In this document: piece by piece, positions 45,926 to 55,232 of the stretch
Numbering within the stretch: position 1 is the stretch's first letter
Layout of the letters: every line of letters begins with the position of its first letter
Source of the DNA: an uncultured Flavobacteriaceae bacterium
Lineage (GTDB): Bacteria; Bacteroidota; Bacteroidia; Flavobacteriales; Flavobacteriaceae
DNA length: 64,000 nt
Reading direction: 5' to 3'
Assembly: GCA_947500445.1 (NCBI GenBank)
Contig: CANMSB010000002.1
Location: 1-64,000 of the forward strand
Program-made: the position numbers and the translations under genes
Notes under the pieces: generated by a model
The model's input: only the letters and a program-made list of their open reading frames with translations
Databases searched by the model: none
What the model was told of the DNA's origin: nothing

Positions 45926-46707
45926 TGCAACACAAAGGAATCAAAGATAAGGTCGCTATAGTCACCGGAGCCGCAGATGGTATCGGCTACGCTATTGTAG
46001 CGGCGCTTTTGCAAGAAGGCGCAAAAGTGATATTAAACGATGTAGATGCCGACAAAGCGGCCAATGCTATAAAAACTATTTCACAGCAGCATCCCAATTG
46101 TTGTATGGCCGTTCCCGGCGACGCAGGGGCCATTTCGACCATCGATTCCATGGTGGATGCTGCCTACGACACCTTTGGAAGGCTTGATTTTGTTGTCCCA
46201 AATGCCGGAATCACCTTATTTGGGGATTTCCTGACGTTTACACCGGAAGCCTTTCAAAAAGTGGTCGGACTCAATCTGCAAGGGGCATTTTTTCTGGTAC
46301 AACGGGCCGCGAAACGTATTATTTCGGAAAAGGGGAAGGGAAAAGTGGTGTTAATGTCATCAACGGTGGGTATTCGCGCCTATAAACACTTGACCACCTA
46401 TGCGATGACGAAATCGGCCTTGCGGACCATGGCGGTGAACTTGGCATACGAATTGGGTTCCCGGGGCATCAATGTTAATGTAATCGCACCAGGGGCGACC
46501 CTTACCGAAAGAACACGGCAAGAACAACCGGATTATGAAGGAATGTGGCGCCAATTGAACCCCAACGACCGGGTAGGAACCCCACAGGATATCGCGCAAA
46601 CCTGTCTGTTCCTGCTTTCCGATGCCGCAATCCATATCAATGGCCAAACCATAACCGTGGACGGGGGTTGGATTACCGCCGGAGGATACCCTGAGGACAT
46701 TGAATAA
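45925..46707 (+). CDS. Short-chain dehydrogenase/reductase
   Basis: NAD(P)-dependent SDR of 260 residues. Cofactor motif GAADGIGYAI, NAGI, active-site Ser in VLMSST and YAMTKSAL (YxxxK). The DGGWITAGG end is typical of classical sugar dehydrogenases. It likely oxidizes an aldose to its lactone, the substrate of the neighbouring SMP-30 enzyme. Confidence 0.9.
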   Translation: MQHKGIKDKVAIVTGAADGIGYAIVAALLQEGAKVILNDVDADKAANAIKTISQQHPNCCMAVPGDAGAISTIDSMVDAAYDTFGRLDFVVPNAGITLFGDFLTFTPEAFQKVVGLNLQGAFFLVQRAAKRIISEKGKGKVVLMSSTVGIRAYKHLTTYAMTKSALRTMAVNLAYELGSRGINVNVIAPGATLTERTRQEQPDYEGMWRQLNPNDRVGTPQDIAQTCLFLLSDAAIHINGQTITVDGGWITAGGYPEDIE

Positions 46708-46883
46708 CTGATTTTCGTCCTAAGATACCCTTGTAATGCTTTAACAGGTATTTTCCTTTTCCTTGGTTCCATTTTACGATAGGCACACTGCATTTAAAGG
46801 GTAATGATTGCGGTTCAAATCGATAATTCCCTACAAGGATTTACGTTTAAGGGTCCTAGACCCGCGTTCTTTGTCCTTAAAAA

Positions 46884-47990
46884 ATGGATTCACTTTCTCT
46901 AGGTGATGTATTCACGCTTTTCCTTATTACCGCAACATTTCAAGGCTTTCTGTTGGGTTGTATCGTTCACCGGCAAAATGCCCGAAACAAAAACCCGAAT
47001 CGCTACCTAGTGCTGCTTTTATACATTGCCTCCTTCTCCCTACTGCTTTATCTGTTGATCGTACCTTTACATCTTCTCCCACATAGGGCCATAGTGTTCT
47101 TGGATTCTTTTGCATTTTTGTTCGCGCCCCTGCTATTCTTGTTTGTCCGAAAAACACTTGCTTTTTCAGCCCTAGAACGAACCTGGAGCACGCTTCTTTT
47201 TACGCCCGCCTTCCTACATTTTTGTTATGGACTCACGCTCTTTAGGTATTCCGAACAGCAAATGGACCAATTGCTCCAAGCCAAGGCATTCACCGCTGAA
47301 TGGACCGTTATATTTATCCTTTTGATCCTTTGGAGCGCATGGCTGTGGTGTTTAACAGCCGGTCTGGTATATCGGCGGTATACCCAAAACCCAAAAAACA
47401 CCAACCGGTACCAGCTAAGATTTCTTATTGTTTTTCTCATCGCTTTGTTCTTGGGCATCGGTATTAGTGCCTGTTTTGCGTTGGACTTCTTTTTTGGAAT
47501 TCAAATACTTCCTTTTACAAAAACCTATATCGGATGGATTCTCGTTCCATTCGTAATTTACGGGGCTACCTATTCACTTATAGATCGGCCGGAACTTTTA
47601 AGGACCGTTCGTCCCCGGGTACGAACCTCTTTAAACGATTCCCCTGAACTGAAACAGATAAAGGCCGCCCTGGAACATGGGATGCGGGCGGAACATTTGT
47701 ACCGAAACCCGACACTGTCGCTAAAGGAACTCTCGGAAAAACTTCAAATCGGCCAAACCAAACTCTCCAAAACCATCAACCAATGCTATCACTGTAATTT
47801 CTATGATTTCGTTAATCGGTACCGGCTTCAAGATTTTGTCGAAAAAATATCCTTGAACGAACATAAAAAAAGCACCTTGATCGGTATCGCTTACGATGTA
47901 GGGTTCAACTCTAAAACCACTTTCAACAAATCCTTTAAACGCCGATTCAAAATAACCCCCAAACAGTATATCGACCGCTTTGTAAAGTAG
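46884..47990 (+). CDS. Membrane-bound AraC-family transcriptional regulator
   Basis: Regulator of 368 residues. About seven membrane helices occupy residues 8-245. The C-terminal AraC helix-turn-helix (about 262-368) shows LSLKELSEKLQIGQTKLSK and the second motif IAYDVGFNSKTTFNKSFKRRF. Such regulators sense a membrane or periplasmic signal and control nearby catabolic genes. It lies directly after the sugar cluster, and probably regulates it. The signal is unknown. Confidence 0.88.
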   Translation: MDSLSLGDVFTLFLITATFQGFLLGCIVHRQNARNKNPNRYLVLLLYIASFSLLLYLLIVPLHLLPHRAIVFLDSFAFLFAPLLFLFVRKTLAFSALERTWSTLLFTPAFLHFCYGLTLFRYSEQQMDQLLQAKAFTAEWTVIFILLILWSAWLWCLTAGLVYRRYTQNPKNTNRYQLRFLIVFLIALFLGIGISACFALDFFFGIQILPFTKTYIGWILVPFVIYGATYSLIDRPELLRTVRPRVRTSLNDSPELKQIKAALEHGMRAEHLYRNPTLSLKELSEKLQIGQTKLSKTINQCYHCNFYDFVNRYRLQDFVEKISLNEHKKSTLIGIAYDVGFNSKTTFNKSFKRRFKITPKQYIDRFVK

Positions 47991-48067
47991 TACGCCTACA
48001 TGCGCACGAACGACCGCACGGATTGCATGTTGTACCCTTGTTCCATGTTTAATTTAAATCGAAAACA

Positions 48068-48985
48068 ATGAAAACAACATCAATGATCCGCAACATCCAT
48101 TTTCCCATTGCAATCACCTTCCTCATGTGGCTTACGGGCTGTATAGCAGATTATAAGGGAGGAGGTCCCTCCAAAACGGAAACCCGTTCCGAACTTCGAC
48201 AGCTGCTATCCGAATTTGCCGTCAGCGAGGAGGAAAAAAATGCAGAAGCCCATCGAGCCTTGTACCTTTCGGACGCCGCAACCGTTAATTTCGTCTTGAA
48301 AAACAATGGCAGCCCAAATACCGCTACCCTGACCAGGAACCAATGGATCGGTTTTTTTACGAGTTGGGACTACGAGTACTTCCCCGTTTATTCCGATATT
48401 GAATTTACCATCAAAAAAGGCATGGCACTGGACAGCCATCTTTTCCAAGGATTTCGGGATGGTGAAGAAGATCTGTTCGGTAATGATCTTTTTATGTATG
48501 TAAATACCAATGAGGGATGGAAAATTGTAAGCTTGTCCGCTACCATTACCGCACCGGACGACCCTACGGACTATACCGACTTGCAAATCGATTCAGACCC
48601 GGAAACCCTTTTCAAGGAGTTAAAAAACGCCTTCGACTCGAAAGATCAAGATGCGTTCGACCAAAGCTTTATCGCTCCGAACGCACCCTGCTTTCGCTTT
48701 AAAAACCGTTTTACCGAAAGCTTTACCGCGGATGCGCATACAGCAGGGGTTTTCTTGCATCAATTGGATGGCATCGATGCAAACGCCCAAATTGATTTCC
48801 GCAACATAAAACTATCGATAAAAGATGGCTATACCGCTAGGGCAAGTGCTTCGTATACCATTGCGCTTGGCAGGCGAACAATCGAAAAAGGGAACCTTTT
48901 GGCAACCTTTATCGGCACACCGGAGCAAGGATGGAAACTTTCCGCTATGGTATTTTCCATCGATAAGAGCTTAGCGAGCTATTGA
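48068..48985 (+). CDS. Lipoprotein with two NTF2-like domains
   Basis: Protein of 305 residues. The signal ends with lipobox LTGC (Cys25). The mature part contains two SnoaL/NTF2-like cone folds: about 42-165 (RSELRQLLSEFAVSEEEKNAEAHRALY) and about 178-300 (LFKELKNAFDSKDQDAFDQSF). They suggest a ligand-binding or scaffold role on the outer membrane or in the periplasm. It is followed immediately by a repeat element. Function unknown. Confidence 0.75.
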   Translation: MKTTSMIRNIHFPIAITFLMWLTGCIADYKGGGPSKTETRSELRQLLSEFAVSEEEKNAEAHRALYLSDAATVNFVLKNNGSPNTATLTRNQWIGFFTSWDYEYFPVYSDIEFTIKKGMALDSHLFQGFRDGEEDLFGNDLFMYVNTNEGWKIVSLSATITAPDDPTDYTDLQIDSDPETLFKELKNAFDSKDQDAFDQSFIAPNAPCFRFKNRFTESFTADAHTAGVFLHQLDGIDANAQIDFRNIKLSIKDGYTARASASYTIALGRRTIEKGNLLATFIGTPEQGWKLSAMVFSIDKSLASY

Positions 48986-49168
48986 TACCTTTTTAACTTT
49001 GAAATGGCAGTTATAGAAATTGAATTATTTTTTAGTTGTTCAAGGCAAAAAGCCTGTCCCCAGCTTGACTGGGGATCTAGCATAGCCTTAGCTACGGTTC
49101 TATTTTTTAACGAAGAACAGCTGAAAAAGAAACCATTTATTCCTGTTATTTCAAAGTTAAAATGGTAT
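48985..49168. repeat. 184-bp palindromic element with 26-bp-motif ends
   Basis: Left end ATACCTTTTTAACTTTGAAA and right end with the inverted TTTCAAAGTTAAAATGGTAT differ at one position. The interior has a GTCCCCAGCTTGACTGGGGA hairpin and the CATAGC (49081-49086)/GCTACGG (49091-49097) core. It has no gene. It starts at the stop codon of the NTF2-like lipoprotein gene. Confidence 0.75.
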
Positions 49169-49531
49169 GCTATAGGGTTGACACTTGGTCGCCGTATATT
49201 TGGTATAAACTCGCGACGTTTCAAAGTTTTGAACAGGCCTCCAATATAGAATGCTAAGGTATTTTTGTGGCCTGTTCTTTACCTTTGGGCCTTTAGGTTT
49301 TGCCATACACCGCCGCAAGTCGGTCAAAAATTTAACCAAGCCGTTGTCCGTTTAAAACGCATAGGCTTATAGGGAAAGAATGAAAATATTTTCCAAAAAC
49401 CCGGCAAATTGAGGGGTTAAACAGCGCCTAGTAGATTATCTTATGGGTTATAAATCACCAAGTATCAATGGCGACAGACATCTTGTTACGAGTGGTATAA
49501 AGTGCTTCGTTTCAATCAACAACCATGACCA
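49169..49531. other. Gene-free stretch with a terminator-like inverted repeat
   Basis: About 360 bases. GAACAGGCC (49231-49239) is repeated inverted as GGCCTGTTC (49269-49277), separated by 29 bases. Otherwise no gene, RNA or known repeat was seen. Confidence 0.4.
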
Positions 49532-50461
49532 ATGAACAAAATGTATAAGCGTATCGACATCAAAACAGTATGGCTACCAATGGTCGCACTTTTGTTCGCT
49601 ATGGCGCCAGCTAACGCACAATCCCGATCAGCTTGCTCCGATCTGCTTTGGGAACAAGTTGGGGGACGTCCATCTGAAGCGGAATCGGAAGGAAGCCAAT
49701 TTGAAATTATTGATGAAAGCAGGAAGGGTTTTCTAAAAATAACAAGAACCGAGGAAGGTTGTGGCTGCTATGGCGAAACGACAGCGGCGGCTTACAAAGG
49801 TTCCGACGGATCCTATACCGTATTGAAAACGGATCGGGACGACTGTGCTTCCAGCAAAACGGTGGCATCGAACAAGGCGCTTCGATCAATTTTACCCGAA
49901 GGTTTTGGTATGCACACCTTCGGTCCGAACATCCTGATCGACTCCAGCAGTGCCGCGAATGCCTTATTTTATTTAGACATTGCCCCTCCAAGAACCGGAA
50001 CGGACACGACCGTAAAACTAGGGTACATACCCGTAGGGATTCGCGTTTCCGATTCGTTGCTTTCGTTAGAGGGGTATGGGTTGATAGAAGGTGAGCACGG
50101 CCCCAATTATCGGTTTCAGGACGCATTCCCGTTTTTCTTTGATCAACTTCAAGACAGTACAGCGCTAACACACCTCATAAACGAAGATTACCGGAACCTC
50201 ACCCCTGAAGATCAAAACACGATCGAAAAATTTGTAGGTGCCCAAAAAAGCCTTAAAAATAGGAAAGCGCTTTCGGCGGCAATTGCGGAACTATGGAAAG
50301 CATATAAGGTGTACGAACAGTTATCCTATGATGGGGTCGTTCTTGGTTGGAACAGGGAGCAACAGCGCTTTTTTATAAAGGAAAAACTAAAAAAAGTAGG
50401 TCCCTCGTTATCCTTTTACGCATTCGTAAAACAACTGCCCTACTTGCATGCAATTTGTTGA
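49532..50461 (+). CDS. Secreted protein of unknown function
   Basis: Protein of 309 residues with signal peptide ending ANAQ. The mature N-terminal part has several Cys (SRSACSDLL, EEGCGCYGETT, DDCASSK), suggesting disulfides. A beta-rich region is followed by a helical C-terminus (about 205-309). I recognise no domain. The fructosamine kinase gene starts six bases after the stop, so it may be co-transcribed. Confidence 0.75.
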   Translation: MNKMYKRIDIKTVWLPMVALLFAMAPANAQSRSACSDLLWEQVGGRPSEAESEGSQFEIIDESRKGFLKITRTEEGCGCYGETTAAAYKGSDGSYTVLKTDRDDCASSKTVASNKALRSILPEGFGMHTFGPNILIDSSSAANALFYLDIAPPRTGTDTTVKLGYIPVGIRVSDSLLSLEGYGLIEGEHGPNYRFQDAFPFFFDQLQDSTALTHLINEDYRNLTPEDQNTIEKFVGAQKSLKNRKALSAAIAELWKAYKVYEQLSYDGVVLGWNREQQRFFIKEKLKKVGPSLSFYAFVKQLPYLHAIC

Positions 50462-50467
50462 CTTGGG

Positions 50468-51334
50468 ATGGAAGCTAACCTGAAGAAACATCTGGAGTAC
50501 CTGCTGTGCGTTCGTATTTTGAACATACGTACCCTTTCCGGTAGTGCGCTGTCCGAGACGTATCTTTTGGAAACGGAAACCGAACGTTTTTTCTGTAAAA
50601 TACACCGTGGCCCACAGGCATTGGATATGTTTCGCTCCGAACAAAGCGCGCTAAAGGCCATTGCCGCCACAAAGACCGTTGCAACCCCTACCGTACGGCT
50701 TTGCGAGGGTTTGGAAAAGGGTGCGCTACTGCTGATGGACTTTGTGGCCCCCAAACGACCGGAACCCAACGAAATGGAAGCTTTGGGCCATCAGTTGGCG
50801 GCCCAGCACAAACTGTCCCATGCCCCTACTTTTGGATGGGAAGCGGACAATTTTATCGGAAGTTTGCCACAATCCAATACCAGGGATAAAAACTGGGCGG
50901 CTTTTTATGTTCGGGAAAGGTTGCTACCGCAACTGCGTAGGGCCTTGGATGCGCAACTCCTAAAAACAAACGACATCCCAAGCGAAGCCGTACTACTAAA
51001 AACCTGCGAAAATACGTTTCCAGAAGCCGTCCCCTGCTTGCTGCACGGAGATCTTTGGTCGGGCAATGTTATCATCTCGAACACGGGAACGCCCTATCTT
51101 ATCGATCCAGCGGTATATTATGGCCACTATGAGGTAGATTTGGCAATGACACGCCTTTTTGGCGGGTTTCCCGAAGTATTCTACCGGGCCCATGCTTCGC
51201 ATTTCCCCGTTGCGCCCTACGAAAAAGAACGGAACGAACTCTATCAGCTCTATTATCTTTTGGTCCATTTAAATTTGTTCGGGAGCTCCTATTATACACA
51301 GGTATCCCATATTTTAAAACGCTATTTCAACTAG
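50468..51334 (+). CDS. Fructosamine kinase family protein
   Basis: Protein of 288 residues with the aminoglycoside-phosphotransferase-like fold. The catalytic loop is LLHGDLWSGNVI and the metal-binding Asp is in LIDPAVYYGHYEVDLAM. Family members phosphorylate fructosamines or ribulosamines on glycated proteins for repair. It is followed after two bases by the HEAT-repeat gene. Confidence 0.92.
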   Translation: MEANLKKHLEYLLCVRILNIRTLSGSALSETYLLETETERFFCKIHRGPQALDMFRSEQSALKAIAATKTVATPTVRLCEGLEKGALLLMDFVAPKRPEPNEMEALGHQLAAQHKLSHAPTFGWEADNFIGSLPQSNTRDKNWAAFYVRERLLPQLRRALDAQLLKTNDIPSEAVLLKTCENTFPEAVPCLLHGDLWSGNVIISNTGTPYLIDPAVYYGHYEVDLAMTRLFGGFPEVFYRAHASHFPVAPYEKERNELYQLYYLLVHLNLFGSSYYTQVSHILKRYFN

Positions 51335-51336
51335 AT

Positions 51337-51858
51337 ATGGAAAATTTTGAAAACGCCCTAATGGGAGGACATCCCAATTCCTTGGGAAATACGGTGGAAG
51401 TCGTGGCCACTGTCTTAAAACGTCCCGAACGTTTCGAAGAATTGTTCAACTGTTACTTCAGTGAGGATGAAGTGGTGCGCCTTCGCGTTTCCAATGCGAT
51501 GAAACGCATCGGTAAAGAACAAAAAGCGCTATTGGTCCCCTATATCGATCGTTTTCTCGACGTTATTTCAACAATTGAACAGGCATCCACCCAATGGACC
51601 TTGGCCCAGTTGTTTTTGTTGTTAGAACACGATTTGAGCGCACTACAACTACGGAAGGCAAAAGAGCTCCTGATAAAAAACCTTGGCCGCTATGACGATT
51701 GGATTGTACTCAATACCACTATGGAAACCCTGGGACGTTGGGCCAAGAAAGATGCCAAACTAAAGCAATGGTTGATTCCCCAGTTGGAACGTTTGAGCAA
51801 AGATCAGCGAAAATCCGTTCATGGAAGAGCAAAAAAAATACTCCTTAAAATCCAGTAG
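51337..51858 (+). CDS. HEAT-repeat protein
   Basis: All-helical protein of 173 residues with repeated helix pairs (VRLRVSNAMKRIGKEQ, WTLAQLFLLLEHD, ILNTTMETLGRWAKKDAK-like VLNTTMETLGRWAKK). No signal peptide. It probably mediates protein contacts; partner unknown. It starts two bases after the fructosamine kinase stop. Confidence 0.8.
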   Translation: MENFENALMGGHPNSLGNTVEVVATVLKRPERFEELFNCYFSEDEVVRLRVSNAMKRIGKEQKALLVPYIDRFLDVISTIEQASTQWTLAQLFLLLEHDLSALQLRKAKELLIKNLGRYDDWIVLNTTMETLGRWAKKDAKLKQWLIPQLERLSKDQRKSVHGRAKKILLKIQ

Positions 51859-51885
51859 AATTTCCGTAATTTTAAGAAAAAAGTA

Positions 51886-54030
51886 ATGAAGAAGGTTCCG
51901 AATACGAGAGCTATTACCGTGTTCTTCAATAGTTTGGTGTTGCTGCTTATCCTTATCGGCTGTGAAAGCCCCGAAAAGGAGAGTCCTTCGCAATCCATGT
52001 ACACCACTTGGAGCTCGTACTTGGGCGATCCGGGAAGAACCCACTACTCCACATTGTCACAGATTACAAAAAAGAATGTTGGTCGGTTAAAAGTCGCCTG
52101 GTCCTACGAGGCTAGCGATTGGGGCCAAATGCAGATGAACCCCTTGGTCGTCGATAGTATGCTCTACGGTGTTACCGCTGCATTGCGCGTAGTGGCCCTT
52201 CATGCGGGAACCGGCAAGGAAATTTGGCAATTCGGAGATTCGGTAAAAGTTTGGCATTCCACCAGTCGAGGGGTTTCCTATTGGGAAAAGGGGAACGACA
52301 AACGTATTTTATGCACCCGCGGTAGCGACCTTTACGCTTTGGACGCCCTTACCGGAAAACCCGTTCCCGGTTTTGGGGAAAACGGTCGTGTAGATATGCG
52401 CTCGGGCCTTTCCGAAAAAGCCAAGAACAAGTTTGTAATTTCCAATACGCCGGGCACCGTTTATAAAGATTTGATCGTAATGCCCATACGGGTTTCCGAG
52501 GGGCCCGGCGCTCCTCCGGGCGATGTTATGGCGTTCAACATCCTGACTGGGGAGGTGGAGTGGGTTTTTCATACGATACCGGCTACCGGTGAAGCGGGCG
52601 CCGACACCTGGGGAAATCCAGAGATCAGAACGCACGAGCTTGTTGGTGCTGCCAATAGTTGGGCGGGTATGGCCGTAGATGACGAGGCGGGAATCCTTTT
52701 TGTGCCCACTGGCTCCGCAGCTCCCGATTTTTACGGGGGTCCCCGCAAGGGAAGTAATCTCTATGCCAACAGTTTGGTAGCCCTTAACGCGGCTACCGGG
52801 GCCTATTTGTGGCATTTTCAATTTACCCATCACGATATTTGGGACCGCGATCTGCCCGCTCCGCCAAATTTATTGATGGTGGAAAGGGATGGAAAAAAAG
52901 TACCTGCGGTCGCTCAGGTTACCAAACAGGGATATGTGTATGTTTTTGACCGAAAAACAGGTGTTCCCCTCTTCGATATCGAGGAAATGCAGGTGCCGGC
53001 ATCTACCCTTGAAGGCGAAACCGCCTGGCCAACACAGCCTTTTCCGGTTGCTCCCAAACCCTTTGCACGCCAGTCGACCGACCTCAGCGAAGACCAATTG
53101 AGTCCGTTTGCCAAAAACAAGGAGGAACTACTTAGCATGTTCCGAAAAGCGGATAAACGCATTTATGCACCACCAAGCCTATCGCCCGTTCTTTTACTTC
53201 CAGGATATGACGGTGCCGCGGAATGGGGAGGTGCGGCCGTTGATCCAGAGGAGGGGATACTTTATGTAAACAGCAACGAAATGCCGAGAATACTGCAAAT
53301 GGGAAAGGCAACGGAAAAACCCATTGGCCTGCCCTTGGGGGAAGCGGTATATGGTCAATATTGTGCCAGCTGCCATCAAGCGGGCCGACAAGGTATGGAG
53401 GCCAGTGGGTTTCCGTCATTGCTCGATCTAGAGCTTCGCAAGGAGAAAAGCGAGGTCTCCGATATTATTGCGCACGGCAGGGGAATGATGACCGGTTTTC
53501 CGGACATTCCAAAGGAAGAAAAAGAGGCGTTGTTACGCTTTCTTTTTAATGAAGAGGTAAAACATAGCGTTACCGAAAGTAGTGCGACATCAACTGCCGA
53601 AAAAGTCCCATACGACCATAAGGGATACAACAAGTTTTTGGATAGCGACGGATTGCCCGCGATAGCCCCACCTTGGGGTACCTTACATGCAATCAATTTA
53701 AATACTGGAGAGTATATTTGGTCCGTTCCTTTCGGGAATACCCCGGAATTAGGAGAAAAAGGCGTCGGTACCGGTACCGAAAACTATGGCGGGCCCGTAG
53801 TTACCGAAAACGGATTACTCTACATTGCGGCTACCCGCGATGGATATTTTAGGGTGTATGACAAGCAAAACGCCACCCTCTTGTGGGAGTACAAATTGCC
53901 GGCTCCGGCCTTCGCCACACCGGCCATGTACGAGCTGGACGGAAAACAATACATCGCCATCGCTTGTGGGGGCGAAAAATTAGGTACCAAAAAAGGAAAT
54001 CAGATCATCGCTTTTGCACTATCGGAATGA
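51886..54030 (+). CDS. PQQ-dependent dehydrogenase with an inserted cytochrome c domain (lipoprotein)
   Basis: Periplasmic quinoprotein of 714 residues. The lipobox LIGC is at Cys26. An eight-bladed propeller is indicated by repeats such as GRLKVAWSYEA, LDALTGKPVPGFGENG, VALNAATGAYLWHFQ and HAINLNTGEYIWSVP. Within it (about 480-560) lies a cytochrome c domain with heme-binding Cys493-x-x-Cys496-His497 and a likely Met ligand in GMMTGFP. Relatives oxidize sugars or alcohols and pass electrons to the respiratory chain. Its stop overlaps the next gene's start (ATGA). Confidence 0.9.
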   Translation: MKKVPNTRAITVFFNSLVLLLILIGCESPEKESPSQSMYTTWSSYLGDPGRTHYSTLSQITKKNVGRLKVAWSYEASDWGQMQMNPLVVDSMLYGVTAALRVVALHAGTGKEIWQFGDSVKVWHSTSRGVSYWEKGNDKRILCTRGSDLYALDALTGKPVPGFGENGRVDMRSGLSEKAKNKFVISNTPGTVYKDLIVMPIRVSEGPGAPPGDVMAFNILTGEVEWVFHTIPATGEAGADTWGNPEIRTHELVGAANSWAGMAVDDEAGILFVPTGSAAPDFYGGPRKGSNLYANSLVALNAATGAYLWHFQFTHHDIWDRDLPAPPNLLMVERDGKKVPAVAQVTKQGYVYVFDRKTGVPLFDIEEMQVPASTLEGETAWPTQPFPVAPKPFARQSTDLSEDQLSPFAKNKEELLSMFRKADKRIYAPPSLSPVLLLPGYDGAAEWGGAAVDPEEGILYVNSNEMPRILQMGKATEKPIGLPLGEAVYGQYCASCHQAGRQGMEASGFPSLLDLELRKEKSEVSDIIAHGRGMMTGFPDIPKEEKEALLRFLFNEEVKHSVTESSATSTAEKVPYDHKGYNKFLDSDGLPAIAPPWGTLHAINLNTGEYIWSVPFGNTPELGEKGVGTGTENYGGPVVTENGLLYIAATRDGYFRVYDKQNATLLWEYKLPAPAFATPAMYELDGKQYIAIACGGEKLGTKKGNQIIAFALSE

Positions 54031-55211
54031 AAAATATACTGATTATTTTTTTATTGCTTTTCACGTTTGGCCTAACGGCCCAACAACCCTATCAAAAGGG
54101 GGTAATCATCGATTCTGTTCCCGTTAACGGTTCGGACGTAGAGCAGTTTGCCCTGTACTTGCCCAAAACCATGAAGGCGGGCGAAAAGGCACCTATCGTC
54201 TTCTTGTTCGACCCTCAAGCGCAAGGCAAGACCGCCATAGCGCCCTTTATTTCCTCCGCTGAAAGTCATGGGCTTATAGTAGTCTGCGCAAATCACATTC
54301 GAAATGGTCCCTATGAGCAAAATTTTGCCAAAGCGGAGCGGTTGTTCGCACATGTACTTTCCAATTTTTCCATTGCGGAAAATCAAATCTATTTAGCAGG
54401 GTTTTCAGGAGGTTCGCGTTTAGCCACCGCAATCGCCGTACTTACCGATCAAATGGCAGGGGTCATTGCATGTGGTGCCGGTTTCTCCCAACACCCAATG
54501 CATGGCCCTAGCGACCAACACTTTTCATACATAGGAGTTTGCGGCACCAGGGATGTCAACCTTACGGAAATGTTCGGGGTGGTCTCTTACCTGGATACTA
54601 TTGATTTTGATCATACGCTATTGACTTTTGAAGGAGGCCATCGGTGGCCCCCTTCGGAAGTGTTGCATCGTGCTTTTGACTGGTTGGTTATCCGCAATCA
54701 AGACAAAACGGGCGGGACATTGCCAAAAACGTTTTTGGAAACCGCCTACTCCCGCGCCCAGGAAGGAATCCGCACGGCGGCCAAAAGCGGACTTTTATTA
54801 CAGCAAGCAAACGCTTATGAGCATACCATCGCCACCTTCGGCCCTTTTTTCCAAACGGACAGTATTGCCGACGCCATGGGCGTACTCAAGGCCAGCAAGG
54901 GGTACAAAAGCCAGAAAAAAGCCAGAAAAACAGCGCTTGCCAAAGAAACACAATTGGTGAGCACGATTTCCGACCGTTTTTATCAGGACTACCAAAAACC
55001 GGAAAAGGCTCGCCTTTCGTGGTGGCAGAAACAACTCGATAATTTAAACGCGGAAGCGTTGCGAAATACGGAAATGGAACGAATGGCCGATCGTATCAAA
55101 AACAGAATCTATATCATGACCATTGAACGCGCGCGCGCAGAAAACCCGAAACCTTCAGAAGCGCAAATCAAGCTCTGCAATAACATCAATCGTTTGGTAT
55201 ATGCCGAATAG
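54027..55211 (+). CDS. Secreted alpha/beta-hydrolase-like protein with helical C-terminus
   Basis: From the ATG at 54027 the protein has 394 residues. Signal peptide ends TAQ. The alpha/beta hydrolase core shows PIVFLFDPQAQGK, the nucleophile elbow AGFSGGS and a late His in FEGGHRWPP. Residues after about 240 are helical and charged. It overlaps the PQQ dehydrogenase stop by four bases (ATGA), so the two are translationally coupled. It could hydrolyse an ester or peptide; the substrate is unknown. Confidence 0.8.
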   Translation: MKNILIIFLLLFTFGLTAQQPYQKGVIIDSVPVNGSDVEQFALYLPKTMKAGEKAPIVFLFDPQAQGKTAIAPFISSAESHGLIVVCANHIRNGPYEQNFAKAERLFAHVLSNFSIAENQIYLAGFSGGSRLATAIAVLTDQMAGVIACGAGFSQHPMHGPSDQHFSYIGVCGTRDVNLTEMFGVVSYLDTIDFDHTLLTFEGGHRWPPSEVLHRAFDWLVIRNQDKTGGTLPKTFLETAYSRAQEGIRTAAKSGLLLQQANAYEHTIATFGPFFQTDSIADAMGVLKASKGYKSQKKARKTALAKETQLVSTISDRFYQDYQKPEKARLSWWQKQLDNLNAEALRNTEMERMADRIKNRIYIMTIERARAENPKPSEAQIKLCNNINRLVYAE

Positions 55212-55232
55212 GCCTTCCCCTATTCGAATCCT

